Assembly: GCF_900090245.1 (NCBI RefSeq)
Contig: NZ_FMDN01000010.1
Coordinates: 124,001-188,000, forward strand
Source of the DNA: Micromonospora halophytica
GTDB taxonomy: Bacteria > Actinomycetota > Actinomycetes > Mycobacteriales > Micromonosporaceae
Length of the DNA stretch: 64,000 nt
Direction: 5' to 3'
A program made the translations under genes and the position numbers. This document shows, one piece after another, positions 44,487-52,436 of this stretch. A model generated the notes under the pieces. It did not search any database and was not told where the DNA came from. It saw nothing but the letters and a program-made list of their open reading frames with translations. Position 1 is the first letter of the stretch. The number at the start of each line of letters is the position of its first letter.

Positions 44487-45326
44487 TCACACCACCCGGC
44501 CGCTCGCCACCAGCAGCACCACGTCGATCAGGGCGACCACCATCACCGCCCGGAAGGCGGCCACCGGACGGCCACCGACCCGGGTGCCGGCGCGTCCGCC
44601 GTACCAGCCGAGGGGTGGCACCACGACGGCGGCCGCGACCGCCGACCACCCCAGCCAGGACGGCGGCCCGGGCGGGCCGGCGACCAGGGCGACGGTGGCG
44701 GCGAGCAGCAGCCCGGCGGCGGCGACCCGGCTGCCGGCCGGGCCGAGCCGGTGTGGCAGGCCGCGCACCCCGGTGCGGGCGTCGTCGACGAGGTCGGGCA
44801 GCACGTTGGCGAAGTGCGCCCCGGCGCCGAGCAGGGCGGCGGCGACGACCAGCCAGGCCGGTGGGTCCGGGGCCCCGGGCAGCGCCAGCACCACGAAGGC
44901 GGGCAGCGCCCCGAAGGAGACCGCGTAGGGCAGCACCGAGACCGGGCTGGACTTCAGCGGCCAGTCGTAGAGCAGCGCCGAGAGCAGGCCGACGGTGGCC
45001 CAGAGCGCCGCCGCCGGGTTGGTGGTCAGCGCCAGCAGCGGGGTGGCGGTCGCGGCCACCGCGGCGGCCACGGCCACCGTCCGGCGGCGCACCGTCCCGG
45101 CGGCCACCGGTTTGTCGGTACGCCCCACCGCGGTGTCCCGTCCGGCGTCCAGCGCGTCGTTGGCCCAGCCGGTGGCGAGCTGGCTGGCCAGCACGGTGCC
45201 GACGACGGCGGAGACGCCCGGCCAGGAGTGGCCCACCCCCTGTGCGAGCAGCCCGGCGACCGCGGTGACCGCGATCGTCGGCTCCGGGTGGCTCGCTCTG
45301 ACCAGCCCTAACACCGTCGACGACAT
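44487..45326 (-). CDS. UbiA-family membrane prenyltransferase
   Basis: 279 aa, about eight or nine transmembrane helices. It transfers a prenyl group to an aromatic acceptor. Both Asp-rich motifs are present: ATGWANDALDAGRDTAVGRTD (first, ~52-72) and NVLPDLVDDARTG (second, ~180-192). It is divergent from the O-methyltransferase gene with 45 nt between starts, and shares the locus with a type III polyketide synthase. The likely acceptor is the alkyl-resorcinol or hydroquinone made by that enzyme. Confidence 0.87.
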   Translation of the reverse strand: MSSTVLGLVRASHPEPTIAVTAVAGLLAQGVGHSWPGVSAVVGTVLASQLATGWANDALDAGRDTAVGRTDKPVAAGTVRRRTVAVAAAVAATATPLLALTTNPAAALWATVGLLSALLYDWPLKSSPVSVLPYAVSFGALPAFVVLALPGAPDPPAWLVVAAALLGAGAHFANVLPDLVDDARTGVRGLPHRLGPAGSRVAAAGLLLAATVALVAGPPGPPSWLGWSAVAAAVVVPPLGWYGGRAGTRVGGRPVAAFRAVMVVALIDVVLLVASGRVV

Positions 45327-45371
45327 AAGGGAAGTCTGGTCGTTACCGGGGAGTCGTGCCACGCTCGGTCC

Positions 45372-46127
45372 ATGCGGAACGGTCCGGTTCCACCTCCGCC
45401 CCGCGTCCTCCCCCGCAACGACCCGCGCCAGTACGACGACCTGGCCGGTGAGTGGTGGCGGCCGGACGGCGCGTTCGCCATGCTGCACTGGCTCGCCCGG
45501 GCGCGGGCGGCCCTGGTGCCGCCGGCGGGGCGTCCCGGCGCGCTCCTGGTCGACCTCGGCTGCGGCGCCGGGCTGATGGCCCCGCACCTGGCCGGCAAGG
45601 GTTACCGGCACGTAGGGGTCGACCTCACCCGGTCCGCCCTGGACCAGGCCGCCGACCACGGGGTGACCGTGCTCGTCGGCGACGCCACCGCCGTGCCGCT
45701 GGCCGACGGCTGCGCCGACGTGGTGGCTGCCGGTGAGGTGTTGGAGCACGTGCCGGACTGGCGGCGCGCGGTCGCCGAGGCGTGCCGGCTGCTCCGCCCG
45801 GGCGGACTGCTGGTGCTGGACACCCTCAACGACACCGCGCTGGCCCGTCTGGTGGCGGTGCGGATCGGGGAGCGGCTGCCGACGGTGCCCCGGGGAATCC
45901 ATGATCCACGGTTGTTCGTGGACGCTCGCGAACTGATCGCCGAGGCCGCCCGGAATGGCGTCCACCTGCGGGTGCGGGGAATCCGTCCGGGGCTGCGCGG
46001 CACGGCGGCGTGGCTGTTCCGGCGGCTGCGCGGCGGTCCGGTCCGGACGGCCGGCCGGGAGCCCCGGATGAAGCCGACCCGGTCCACGGCGGTGCTGTAC
46101 CAGGGGCGTGGCGTCCGGCACGGATGA
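45372..46127 (+). CDS. UbiG-like class I SAM O-methyltransferase
   Basis: 251 aa. SAM-binding motif LLVDLGCGAGLMAPHLAGKG (~57-76), acidic DLTRS after strand 2, GDATAVPLADGCADVV, EVLEHVPDW and the LLRPGGLLVLDTLN post-motif. The opening YDDLAGEWW is typical of UbiG enzymes acting on polyprenyl-catechols. It is expected to O-methylate a phenolic lipid intermediate in the four-gene cluster. Confidence 0.85.
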   Translation: MRNGPVPPPPRVLPRNDPRQYDDLAGEWWRPDGAFAMLHWLARARAALVPPAGRPGALLVDLGCGAGLMAPHLAGKGYRHVGVDLTRSALDQAADHGVTVLVGDATAVPLADGCADVVAAGEVLEHVPDWRRAVAEACRLLRPGGLLVLDTLNDTALARLVAVRIGERLPTVPRGIHDPRLFVDARELIAEAARNGVHLRVRGIRPGLRGTAAWLFRRLRGGPVRTAGREPRMKPTRSTAVLYQGRGVRHG

Positions 46128-46170
46128 AGGGCCCGGGTGAGGGTAGTGGGGACGCCGAGAAGGGAGCGAC

Positions 46171-47337
46171 ATGACGGTGCACGCGCTGGAGGCTGCCCGC
46201 CGGTTGGCGCCGCGGTTCGCCGCGCGGGCGGCGCAGCACGACCGGGACGGCTCGTTCCCGGTCGACGACTTCGCCGACCTGCGCGAGGCCGGGCTGTTCG
46301 GGTTGATGGTCCCCCGTGAGCTGGGTGGCCTGGGCGCGACCTTCGCCGAGTACGTGGCGGTCGCGACCGAACTGGCCCGGGGCAACGGCGCGACGGCGCT
46401 GGTGTTCAACATGCACGCCTCGGTCACCGGCGCGCTGGGCGCGGTCACCGAGGAACTGGCCGAGGCGCTGGGCGTACCGGAGGAGGCGCTGGCCGCCCGG
46501 GACCGTCTGCTCCGTGCGGCCACCGAGGGCTCCTGGTATGCGGTGGCGATGAGCGAACGTGGCGCGGGCGCCCGGCTCTCCCAGCTCAGCACCGTCTACG
46601 AGCCGGTCGACGGCGGGTGGCACCTCAGGGGCGCGAAGACGTTCTGCTCCGGCGCCGGGCACGCCGACGGGTACCTGGTGGCCGCCCGCAGCGCCGCCGA
46701 CCAGTCGACGGTCTCCCAGTTCCTGGTCCCGGCCGGCGAGGGGCTGACCGTAGAGGCGACCTGGGACTCGCTCGGCATGCGCGCCACCTCCTCGCACGAC
46801 CTGCACCTGGACGTCACCGTCCCGGCGGACCGGTTGCTCGGCGGCGTGGAGGGGCTGGCCCTGGTGGTCGCCCAGTTGATGCCGCACTGGCTGGTGGCGA
46901 GCTACGCCGCCGTCTACGTCGGGGTGGCCCGGGCGGCGGTCGACGCCGCCGTCGAGCACCTGAACGCCCGCAACCTGGCCGGCCTGCCGGCGGTCCGGGC
47001 GCGGCTGGGCCGGGCCGACGCCGCCGTGGCGGCGGCCGACCTGGTGGTGGCCGAGGCGGCCCGCCGGGTCGACGACGCCCCCGGGGACGCCGAGACCAAC
47101 CGCTGGGTGTGGCGGGCCAAGCTGCTCGCCGGTACGACCGCGGCCGACGTGGCGGCCTCGGTGCTGGAGGCGGCCGGCACCTCGGCGACTCGGCGGGGCC
47201 ATCCGCTGGAGCGGCTGTACCGGGACGCCCGGTGCGGCTCGCTGCACCCGGCCACCTCGGACGTCTGCGCCGACTGGCTGGGCGTGGCGGCGTTGGGCGG
47301 CGACCCGGACCGGGACGGATCGGCTCCTCGTTGGTAG
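46171..47337 (+). CDS. acyl-CoA dehydrogenase-fold flavoenzyme, possible monooxygenase
   Basis: 388 aa with acyl-CoA dehydrogenase topology: helical N-domain (FPVDDFADLREAGLFGLMVP), middle domain (MSERGAGARLSQLSTVYEPV, GAKTFCSGAGHADGYLVAA), C-terminal helices ending YRDARCGSLHPATSDVCADWLG. The usual catalytic Glu segment (Y-E-G-T type) is absent; the end instead has R-D-A-R ... H-P, as in DszC/HpaB-like flavin monooxygenases. It may hydroxylate the aromatic product or reduce a prenyl double bond. AAGGGAGCGAC precedes ATG 46171. Confidence 0.78.
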   Translation: MTVHALEAARRLAPRFAARAAQHDRDGSFPVDDFADLREAGLFGLMVPRELGGLGATFAEYVAVATELARGNGATALVFNMHASVTGALGAVTEELAEALGVPEEALAARDRLLRAATEGSWYAVAMSERGAGARLSQLSTVYEPVDGGWHLRGAKTFCSGAGHADGYLVAARSAADQSTVSQFLVPAGEGLTVEATWDSLGMRATSSHDLHLDVTVPADRLLGGVEGLALVVAQLMPHWLVASYAAVYVGVARAAVDAAVEHLNARNLAGLPAVRARLGRADAAVAAADLVVAEAARRVDDAPGDAETNRWVWRAKLLAGTTAADVAASVLEAAGTSATRRGHPLERLYRDARCGSLHPATSDVCADWLGVAALGGDPDRDGSAPRW

Positions 47338-47372
47338 GGCGGGCAGGCAGGACCGGACGAGAGGTGGGGGAC

Positions 47373-48422
47373 ATGGCCGTGCCAGTGATCGCGGGTCTCG
47401 GTACGGCGCAACCGCCGGCCGCCGCGCAGGACGAACTCTGGGAGGGCTTCTTCTCCCGGCACTTCTCGGGCACCACCCGCGCGCTGGCCGAGCGGATCTT
47501 CGCCAACTCGGGGGTGTCCCGTCGACAGGCGGCGGTCAACCCGCTGCTGGAGGACGTCTCGGACTGGTCGACCGAGCGCCGGATGCGGCGCTATCAGGTC
47601 GAGGCGCTGCCGCTGGGCAAGGAGGCGGTGGGCCGGGCGTTGACCGCCGCCGGCCTGGACGCCGGGGACGTCGGCCTCTTCGTCGTCTGCTCCTGCACCG
47701 GGTACGCCACTCCTGGGCTGGACATCCTGCTCGCCCGGGACCTCGGCATGGCCCCGGACACGCAGCGGATGTTCGTCGGCCACATGGGCTGTTACGCGGC
47801 CCTGCCGGGGCTGGGCGCGGCGAGTGACTTCGTCACCGCGCGGGGGCGGCCGGCGCTGCTGCTCTGCGCCGAGCTGACCAGCCTGCACATCCAGCCGGCC
47901 ACGGCCAGGCTGGACACCCAGCAGATCGTCTCGCACGCGCTCTTCTCCGACGCCGCGGTCGCCGCCGTGATCGTGCCGGGGGCGGCGGGCGGTTACCGGG
48001 TGCGGGAGGTCACCTCGGTCACCGACACCTCCACGGCCGACCACATGACCTGGGACGTCACCGACACCGGCTTCCGGATGGGCCTGTCACCGAAGGTGCC
48101 GCAGGTGCTCTCCACCCACGTCCGGGGCCTGGTCGACGACCTGCTGGCCCGGCACGGCACGAGCGTCACCGAGGTCGACGGCTGGGCGGTCCACCCGGGC
48201 GGGCCGCGCATCCTCAACGTGGTGGAGCGCGAGCTGGCCCTGCCGCCGGAGGGGCTGGCCGCCTCGCGGGCCGTCCTGGACGAGCACGGCAACTGCTCGT
48301 CCCCGACGGTGCTGCTGATCCTGGACCGGCTGCTGCGCGGCGAGGCGCCGCCGCGACGGGTGGTGATGCTCGCCTTCGGCCCGGGCCTCACCCTCTACGC
48401 CGCCCTGCTCGAACGCGCCTGA
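47373..48422 (+). CDS. type III polyketide synthase (chalcone synthase-like)
   Basis: 349 aa homodimeric ketosynthase. The catalytic triad is visible: Cys in HMGCYAALPGL (~137), His in AVHPGGPRIL (~271), Asn in EHGNCSSPTVLL (~309). The family signature FGPGLTLYAALLERA ends the protein. It extends acyl starters with malonyl-CoA to form alkylresorcinol- or pyrone-type rings. ATG 47373 has GAGGTGGGGG just upstream; the long frame before it is shadow of the dehydrogenase gene. Confidence 0.93.
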   Translation: MAVPVIAGLGTAQPPAAAQDELWEGFFSRHFSGTTRALAERIFANSGVSRRQAAVNPLLEDVSDWSTERRMRRYQVEALPLGKEAVGRALTAAGLDAGDVGLFVVCSCTGYATPGLDILLARDLGMAPDTQRMFVGHMGCYAALPGLGAASDFVTARGRPALLLCAELTSLHIQPATARLDTQQIVSHALFSDAAVAAVIVPGAAGGYRVREVTSVTDTSTADHMTWDVTDTGFRMGLSPKVPQVLSTHVRGLVDDLLARHGTSVTEVDGWAVHPGGPRILNVVERELALPPEGLAASRAVLDEHGNCSSPTVLLILDRLLRGEAPPRRVVMLAFGPGLTLYAALLERA

Positions 48423-48465
48423 CCCACCCGCCCGTGCGTCCGGCTGTGCGGCCGGTCCGTGCCAG

Positions 48466-48481
48466 CCTGGGCCGGCCCAGG
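48466..48481. repeat. 16-bp perfect palindrome after the polyketide synthase gene
   Basis: CCTGGGCCGGCCCAGG, followed by GGGCC repeats. It may form part of a terminator for the cluster. Confidence 0.4.
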
Positions 48482-48570
48482 CCGGGCCGGGCCGGGCCGA
48501 ACTCATGATCGGGATGCAGATTCTGACAATCCGCTCGGCGTGTCGTGTCGGAAACTGCTACTGGATCTTG

Positions 48571-48598
48571 GTGCGGGGTGCGGGGTGCGGGGTGCGGG
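48571..48598 (+). repeat. four tandem copies of a 7-bp unit
   Basis: GTGCGGG repeated four times perfectly, just beyond the stop of the convergent thioredoxin-like gene. A microsatellite-like tract. Confidence 0.85.
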
Positions 48599-48604
48599 GG
48601 TGTG

Positions 48605-49321
48605 TCAGGCGGCGAGGCGGGTCAGGTCGGTGCGGTAGTCACCGGCAGCATCGAGGGCGGGCAGTACGCGGACCACCGTGCCGGTCCGGTCGACCAGCAG
48701 CGCGGGGGCCGTGTCGGGGCGTGGCGGGAGGCGTAGCGCGGTGCGCAGGCCGCCGGCCGGATCGGCGAGGGCGGTGACCGGGCCGCCGGTGGCCGGGGCG
48801 GGGGCGACCGTACGGCTGCCGGTCACCGTGACGACGGAGACGCCCTCGGGCGCCGCGTCGGCCGCTGCGGCGACCTGCGCGGCGCAGACGCAGGCGTCCA
48901 CCAGGATGATCATCGCGGGCAGCAGCCCGCGCAGCGGCACCGGCGATTCTTCGACGTCGACGAGGTCGAGCGCGGGCAGCGGCCGGCCGGTCAGCACGGG
49001 CGGCTCGGCCGACGACGGGTACGGCAGCACGGTGGGCCGGTCGGGGCTGCGGGGCGACCGGGGCCAGGTCACGGCCGCCAGGCCGGCGATGGTGGTGAGG
49101 AGCGCGACCAGCAGGATCACCGCAGGCAGGTGGAGCGGGGAGCGCCGGAGCAGGTGGTCCCGGCGGGCGGCGGTGGGCCGTCGGCGCAGCTCGCGGCGGA
49201 GTTGGGCGGCTTCCTCGGCGAGTGCGGAGGCGTCGTCCGGCACGACCACCCGACCCCACTCCGGTGGCAGGTCGGGCAGTCCTTCGGGTGGGCCGTGGCC
49301 CTCTGCGTCAGGCATGCCCAT
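48605..49321 (-). CDS. membrane-anchored thioredoxin-like protein
   Basis: 238 aa. A hydrophilic N-terminus with a short helix (ASALAEEAAQLRRELRRR), one transmembrane segment (~63-87), and an outside domain with the layout of TlpA/thioredoxin-like proteins (LPALDLVDVEESPVPLRGLL, AMIILVDACVCAAQ, PALLVDRTGTVVRVLPAL). The usual C-x-x-C is replaced by a C-V-C arrangement, so redox activity is uncertain. ATG 49321 follows TGGGGGTCCG. Confidence 0.65.
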   Translation of the reverse strand: MGMPDAEGHGPPEGLPDLPPEWGRVVVPDDASALAEEAAQLRRELRRRPTAARRDHLLRRSPLHLPAVILLVALLTTIAGLAAVTWPRSPRSPDRPTVLPYPSSAEPPVLTGRPLPALDLVDVEESPVPLRGLLPAMIILVDACVCAAQVAAAADAAPEGVSVVTVTGSRTVAPAPATGGPVTALADPAGGLRTALRLPPRPDTAPALLVDRTGTVVRVLPALDAAGDYRTDLTRLAA

Positions 49322-49648
49322 CGGACCCCCAGGGAAGCGGCTCGCGAGCGGACGGCGGTACGCCTCCAGCGTCCCGCACCGGCCCTCCTCCCGCCAGACC
49401 TGGGCGCGCCGGCCGGGACCGGGATACCATGGGAGATGCGCACGGCCTCAGAAATCCACGCTCCGATCACCCGTACCGGGTTGTCATCCGTCAGTCACGG
49501 AGCGTGTTCAAACCATCGGTTTGACCGCCTGTCAAGCTGAAGAAATACCTCTCACAGGGCCCCTGAGCTGCGCCAACGGTCAGGACAGCGGTGGGACATC
49601 GGTGCCTGAGCGTGTTACCCTAGACACAGCGAAAGGGGTTTCGAACCT
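49322..49648. other. intergenic region upstream of carD
   Basis: 327 nt without a gene. It contains the palindrome TCAAACC-ATC-GGTTTGA (49508-49524), a TTGACC overlapping it, and a second promoter-like pair GGGACA-N17-TACCCT about 40 nt before carD. Two promoters and an operator are plausible. Confidence 0.55.
49508..49524. promoter_or_regulatory. operator-like palindrome upstream of carD
   Basis: TCAAACC and GGTTTGA separated by 3 nt. The right arm merges with TTGACC, which could be a -35 element. Confidence 0.4.
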
Positions 49649-50134
49649 ATGGTTTTCAGTGTCGGCGAGACCGTTGTTTACCCCCACCACGGGGCCGCAC
49701 TCATCGAGGCAATCGAGACTCGGGTCATCAAGGGCGAGCCTAAGCAGTACCTCGTCCTGAGGGTCGCGCAGGGTGACCTGACGGTCCGGGTGCCCGCCGA
49801 GAACGCCGAGATCGTGGGTGTGCGCGAGGTGGTCGGCGAAGAGGGCCTCGGCAAGGTCTTCGACGTGCTCCGTGCACCGCACACCGAGGAGCCGACCAAC
49901 TGGTCGCGGCGTTACAAGGCGAATCTGGAGAAGCTGGCCTCCGGCAACCCGCTGAAGGTCGCCGAGGTCGTCCGCGACCTGTGGCGTCGGGAGCGGGAGC
50001 GGGGCCTGTCCGCGGGTGAGAAGCGCATGCTCGCCAAGGCCCGCGACATTCTCGTCGGCGAGGTCGCGCTGGCCGAGAAGAGCACCAAGGACGAGGCGGA
50101 GACGCTGCTCGACAAGGTGCTGACCGAAGCCTGA
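49649..50134 (+). CDS. carD: RNA polymerase-binding transcription factor CarD
   Basis: 161 aa. Stabilises open complexes at rRNA and other promoters. N-terminal RNAP-interaction domain ([20 protein letters not shown] ... [20 protein letters not shown]) and a helical DNA-binding C-terminus with the conserved Trp in [21 protein letters not shown] 49649 has GAAAGGGG about 10 nt upstream. It is followed by ispD, as in mycobacteria. Confidence 0.96.
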   Translation: MVFSVGETVVYPHHGAALIEAIETRVIKGEPKQYLVLRVAQGDLTVRVPAENAEIVGVREVVGEEGLGKVFDVLRAPHTEEPTNWSRRYKANLEKLASGNPLKVAEVVRDLWRRERERGLSAGEKRMLAKARDILVGEVALAEKSTKDEAETLLDKVLTEA

Positions 50135-50175
50135 TTCCCACGGCATCGTCGTACCCACCCCGCAGCGAAGAAATC

Positions 50176-50231
50176 CGAGGACCGCGACGTGACCGCGCAG
50201 CTCAATCCGCGCGGTGACGTCGCGGTCCTCG
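50176..50231 (+). promoter_or_regulatory. long hairpin burying the ispD ribosome site and start codon
   Basis: Bases 50176-50198 pair with 50209-50231 (23 positions, one mismatch) around a 10-nt loop. The left arm contains CGAGGA and the GTG start of ispD; the right arm lies in codons ~7-15. In RNA this would close off translation initiation. Confidence 0.7.
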
Positions 50232-50884
50232 TTCCTGCGGCCGGTGCCGGGGTACGCCTCGGCCCGGGCGCGCCCAAGGCGCTCCGTCTGCTCGGCGGCG
50301 AGCCGCTGCTGGTGCACGCCGTACGCCGGATCGCGGCGGCACCGTCGGTGCACACCATCGTGGTGGCCGCCCCGGTGGCCGAGGTGGGTGCCGTGCGGGA
50401 GCTGCTGGCTCCGGTGGCACCGGTCGTCGTGGTGCCGGGCGGCGCGGAGCGGCAGGCGTCCGTGGCGGCCGCCCTGGCCGTCGTACCGCCGGGGCCGCAG
50501 ATCGTGCTGGTGCACGACGCGGCCCGGGCACTGACCCCGCCCGAGCTGGTCGAGTCGGTGGCCGCGGCGGTCCGGGCCGGCGACGACGCGGTGATCCCGG
50601 TGCTCCCCGTGGTCGACACGATCAAGGAGGTCGGGGCCGACGAGGTCGTCCTCGGCACGGTCGATCGCTCCGTGCTGCGCGCGGTGCAGACTCCGCAGGG
50701 GTTCCGCCGGGCGGTGCTGACCGCCGCGCACGCCGCCACCGGTGATCCGCTCACCGACGACGCCGGTCTGGTCGAGAAACAGGGGGTGCCGGTCCGGTGC
50801 GTCCCCGGCTCGGAGTACGCGCTCAAGGTCACCCGCCCGTTCGACCTGGCGCTCGCCGAGCACCTGCTGGCCACCGGCCACTGA
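50189..50884 (+). CDS. ispD: 2-C-methyl-D-erythritol 4-phosphate cytidylyltransferase IspD
   Basis: 231 aa. MEP-pathway enzyme joining CTP and methylerythritol phosphate. CTP-binding loop [20 protein letters not shown] (~13-32), [25 protein letters not shown], and [10 protein letters not shown] ... [12 protein letters not shown]. The start codon and ribosome site lie in a 23-bp inverted repeat, which may control expression. ispF follows 16 nt downstream. Confidence 0.95.
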   Translation: MTAQLNPRGDVAVLVPAAGAGVRLGPGAPKALRLLGGEPLLVHAVRRIAAAPSVHTIVVAAPVAEVGAVRELLAPVAPVVVVPGGAERQASVAAALAVVPPGPQIVLVHDAARALTPPELVESVAAAVRAGDDAVIPVLPVVDTIKEVGADEVVLGTVDRSVLRAVQTPQGFRRAVLTAAHAATGDPLTDDAGLVEKQGVPVRCVPGSEYALKVTRPFDLALAEHLLATGH

Positions 50885-50888
50885 CGCG

Positions 50889-50894
50889 TACCCT
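50889..50894 (+). promoter_or_regulatory. -10 element TACCCT for leaderless ispF
   Basis: TACCCT starts 4 nt after the ispD stop and lies 6 nt before ATG 50901. ispF may be transcribed independently of ispD. Confidence 0.4.
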
Positions 50895-50900
50895 CGGGCC

Positions 50901-51395
50901 ATGATCGTTCCTCGGGTCGCCGTCGGCACCGACATCCACGCCTTCGAGGCCGGCCGGCCCTGCTGGCTGGCCGGGCTGCACTGGCCGGACCAGGACGGCC
51001 TGGCCGGCCACTCCGACGCCGACGTGGTGGCCCACGCGGCCTGCAACGCGCTGCTCTCCGCCGCCGGACTCGGTGACCTGGGCGCCAACTTCGGGGTCGA
51101 CCAGCCGGAGTGGGCCGGCGCCTCCGGCGTGGCGTTGCTCACCGAGTCGGCCCGTCGGGTCCGGGCGGCCGGCTTCGCCATCGGCAACGTGTCCGTCCAG
51201 GTGGTCGGCAACCGCCCGAAGATCGGGCCACGCCGCGAGGAGGCGCAGCGGGTGCTCTCCGAGGCGGTCGGCGCGCCGGTCACCGTCACCGCCGCCACCT
51301 CCGACGGGCTGGGCTTCACCGGGCGCGGCGAAGGGCTGGCCGGTATCGCCGTCGCCCTGGTGTACGACGCCCCGGCGACCCGGGCGCTGCCGTGA
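50901..51395 (+). CDS. ispF: 2-C-methyl-D-erythritol 2,4-cyclodiphosphate synthase IspF
   Basis: 164 aa. Next-but-one MEP-pathway step after IspD. Metal ligands in [11 protein letters not shown] (Asp, His) and the later [34 protein letters not shown]; and [19 protein letters not shown] C-terminal motif ([20 protein letters not shown]). It overlaps the TPR gene by GTGA. Confidence 0.95.
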   Translation: MIVPRVAVGTDIHAFEAGRPCWLAGLHWPDQDGLAGHSDADVVAHAACNALLSAAGLGDLGANFGVDQPEWAGASGVALLTESARRVRAAGFAIGNVSVQVVGNRPKIGPRREEAQRVLSEAVGAPVTVTAATSDGLGFTGRGEGLAGIAVALVYDAPATRALP

Positions 51396-52384
51396 CCGGT
51401 GACGACGACGCGGACGGGCCGTTCCACCGCGCACAACTCCTCGCCGAACTGGGCCGGCACGACGAGGCCGTCGAGGAGCTGACCTCCGGCCCCGCCGCCC
51501 CGGGTGACGCGGCCGTACTGACCCTGCTGGCCCGGGTGCACCTGGCGGCGGGGCGTCCCGCCGAGGCGCTCGCCGTCGCCGACTCCGCCTCGGCCGCCGC
51601 CCCGGACGCGGTCGCCCCCCTGGTGGCCCGCGCCTTCGCCCTCACCGACCTGGAACGGTACGCCGAGGCGGCGGCCACCGCCGACCGGATCCTCGCCGTC
51701 TCGCCGGCCGACCCGTACGCCCAGCGGGCCGCCGCCGGGATCCTGGCCGAGGCGCGCAACGGGCAGCCGGCGCTGCACGCGGCGTGGCGCGGGGTGGAGT
51801 TGGCGCTCGACGAGCCGCAGGCGCATCTGGTGCTGGCGCTGGTCGCGGCCCGGCTGCACCTGTTCGACCTCGCCGAGCGCGCCTACCGGGAGGCGCTGCG
51901 GCTCGACCCGGGGCTGGCCGAGGCCGGGCGCGACCCGGGCGTGATCCGGTTGGAGCGGCGGCGTTGGGTCGAGGCGCTGGAACGGGTCTCCGAGCTGGCC
52001 ACGGTGGAGCCGACGCGGGCGGCGGCGTTGCCGGTGGAGGAGGGCGTCCGGCGGCTGGTGCTGGCCGGCGGCGCCTGGACGGTGCTGGGCAGTCTCCTGG
52101 TCGCCCTGGCCGGCGGGCTCTACCGGGTCGTCGCGGTGCTGGTGGCCGGCGCGGTCGGGCTCGCCCTGTGGCGGCTCGCCGCGCGGGTGCCCGGGCTGCG
52201 CCGGGAGGTCCTGCCGGAGCTGCGGCGCACCGACCGTCCGTTGGTGCTGGCGATCCAGGCGGTGCTGGCGGGGCCGCTGCTGATCCTGCTGCATGCCCTG
52301 GTCGGCACGCCCTGGCCGCTGGTCGCCGCGATCGCCGTGGTCACCGCCGCCGGCCTGACCCTGCTCACCCGCATGTTCCGCTGA
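51392..52384 (+). CDS. tetratricopeptide-repeat membrane protein
   Basis: 330 aa. The N-terminal ~190 residues form tandem TPR-like helix pairs ([76 protein letters not shown]). The C-terminus has four hydrophobic helices (~230-330). GTG 51392 overlaps ispF by GTGA. It is probably a scaffold protein; the partner is unknown. Confidence 0.75.
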   Translation: MTGDDDADGPFHRAQLLAELGRHDEAVEELTSGPAAPGDAAVLTLLARVHLAAGRPAEALAVADSASAAAPDAVAPLVARAFALTDLERYAEAAATADRILAVSPADPYAQRAAAGILAEARNGQPALHAAWRGVELALDEPQAHLVLALVAARLHLFDLAERAYREALRLDPGLAEAGRDPGVIRLERRRWVEALERVSELATVEPTRAAALPVEEGVRRLVLAGGAWTVLGSLLVALAGGLYRVVAVLVAGAVGLALWRLAARVPGLRREVLPELRRTDRPLVLAIQAVLAGPLLILLHALVGTPWPLVAAIAVVTAAGLTLLTRMFR

Positions 52385-52389
52385 CGGCC

Positions 52390-52435
52390 CGCTGCCCGGG
52401 CCGGGCGCCCTGGGGACGCTGCCCGGGCCGGGCGC
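52390..52435. repeat. two 19-bp direct repeats between convergent genes
   Basis: The 19-mer starting CGCTGCCCGGGCC occurs at 52390-52408 and 52417-52435, period 27. Each copy can form a small GC hairpin, so the pair may act as a terminator for the convergent genes. Confidence 0.55.
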
Positions 52436-52436
52436 T

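Noticed and set aside
44487..46592. One 701-residue minus-strand protein including the UbiA gene
   Set aside because: The N-terminal ~420 residues are antisense to the methyltransferase and dehydrogenase genes; the true start is ATG 45326.
48571..48598. CRISPR array
   Set aside because: Units are 7 bp, directly adjacent and without spacers; it is a simple microsatellite.
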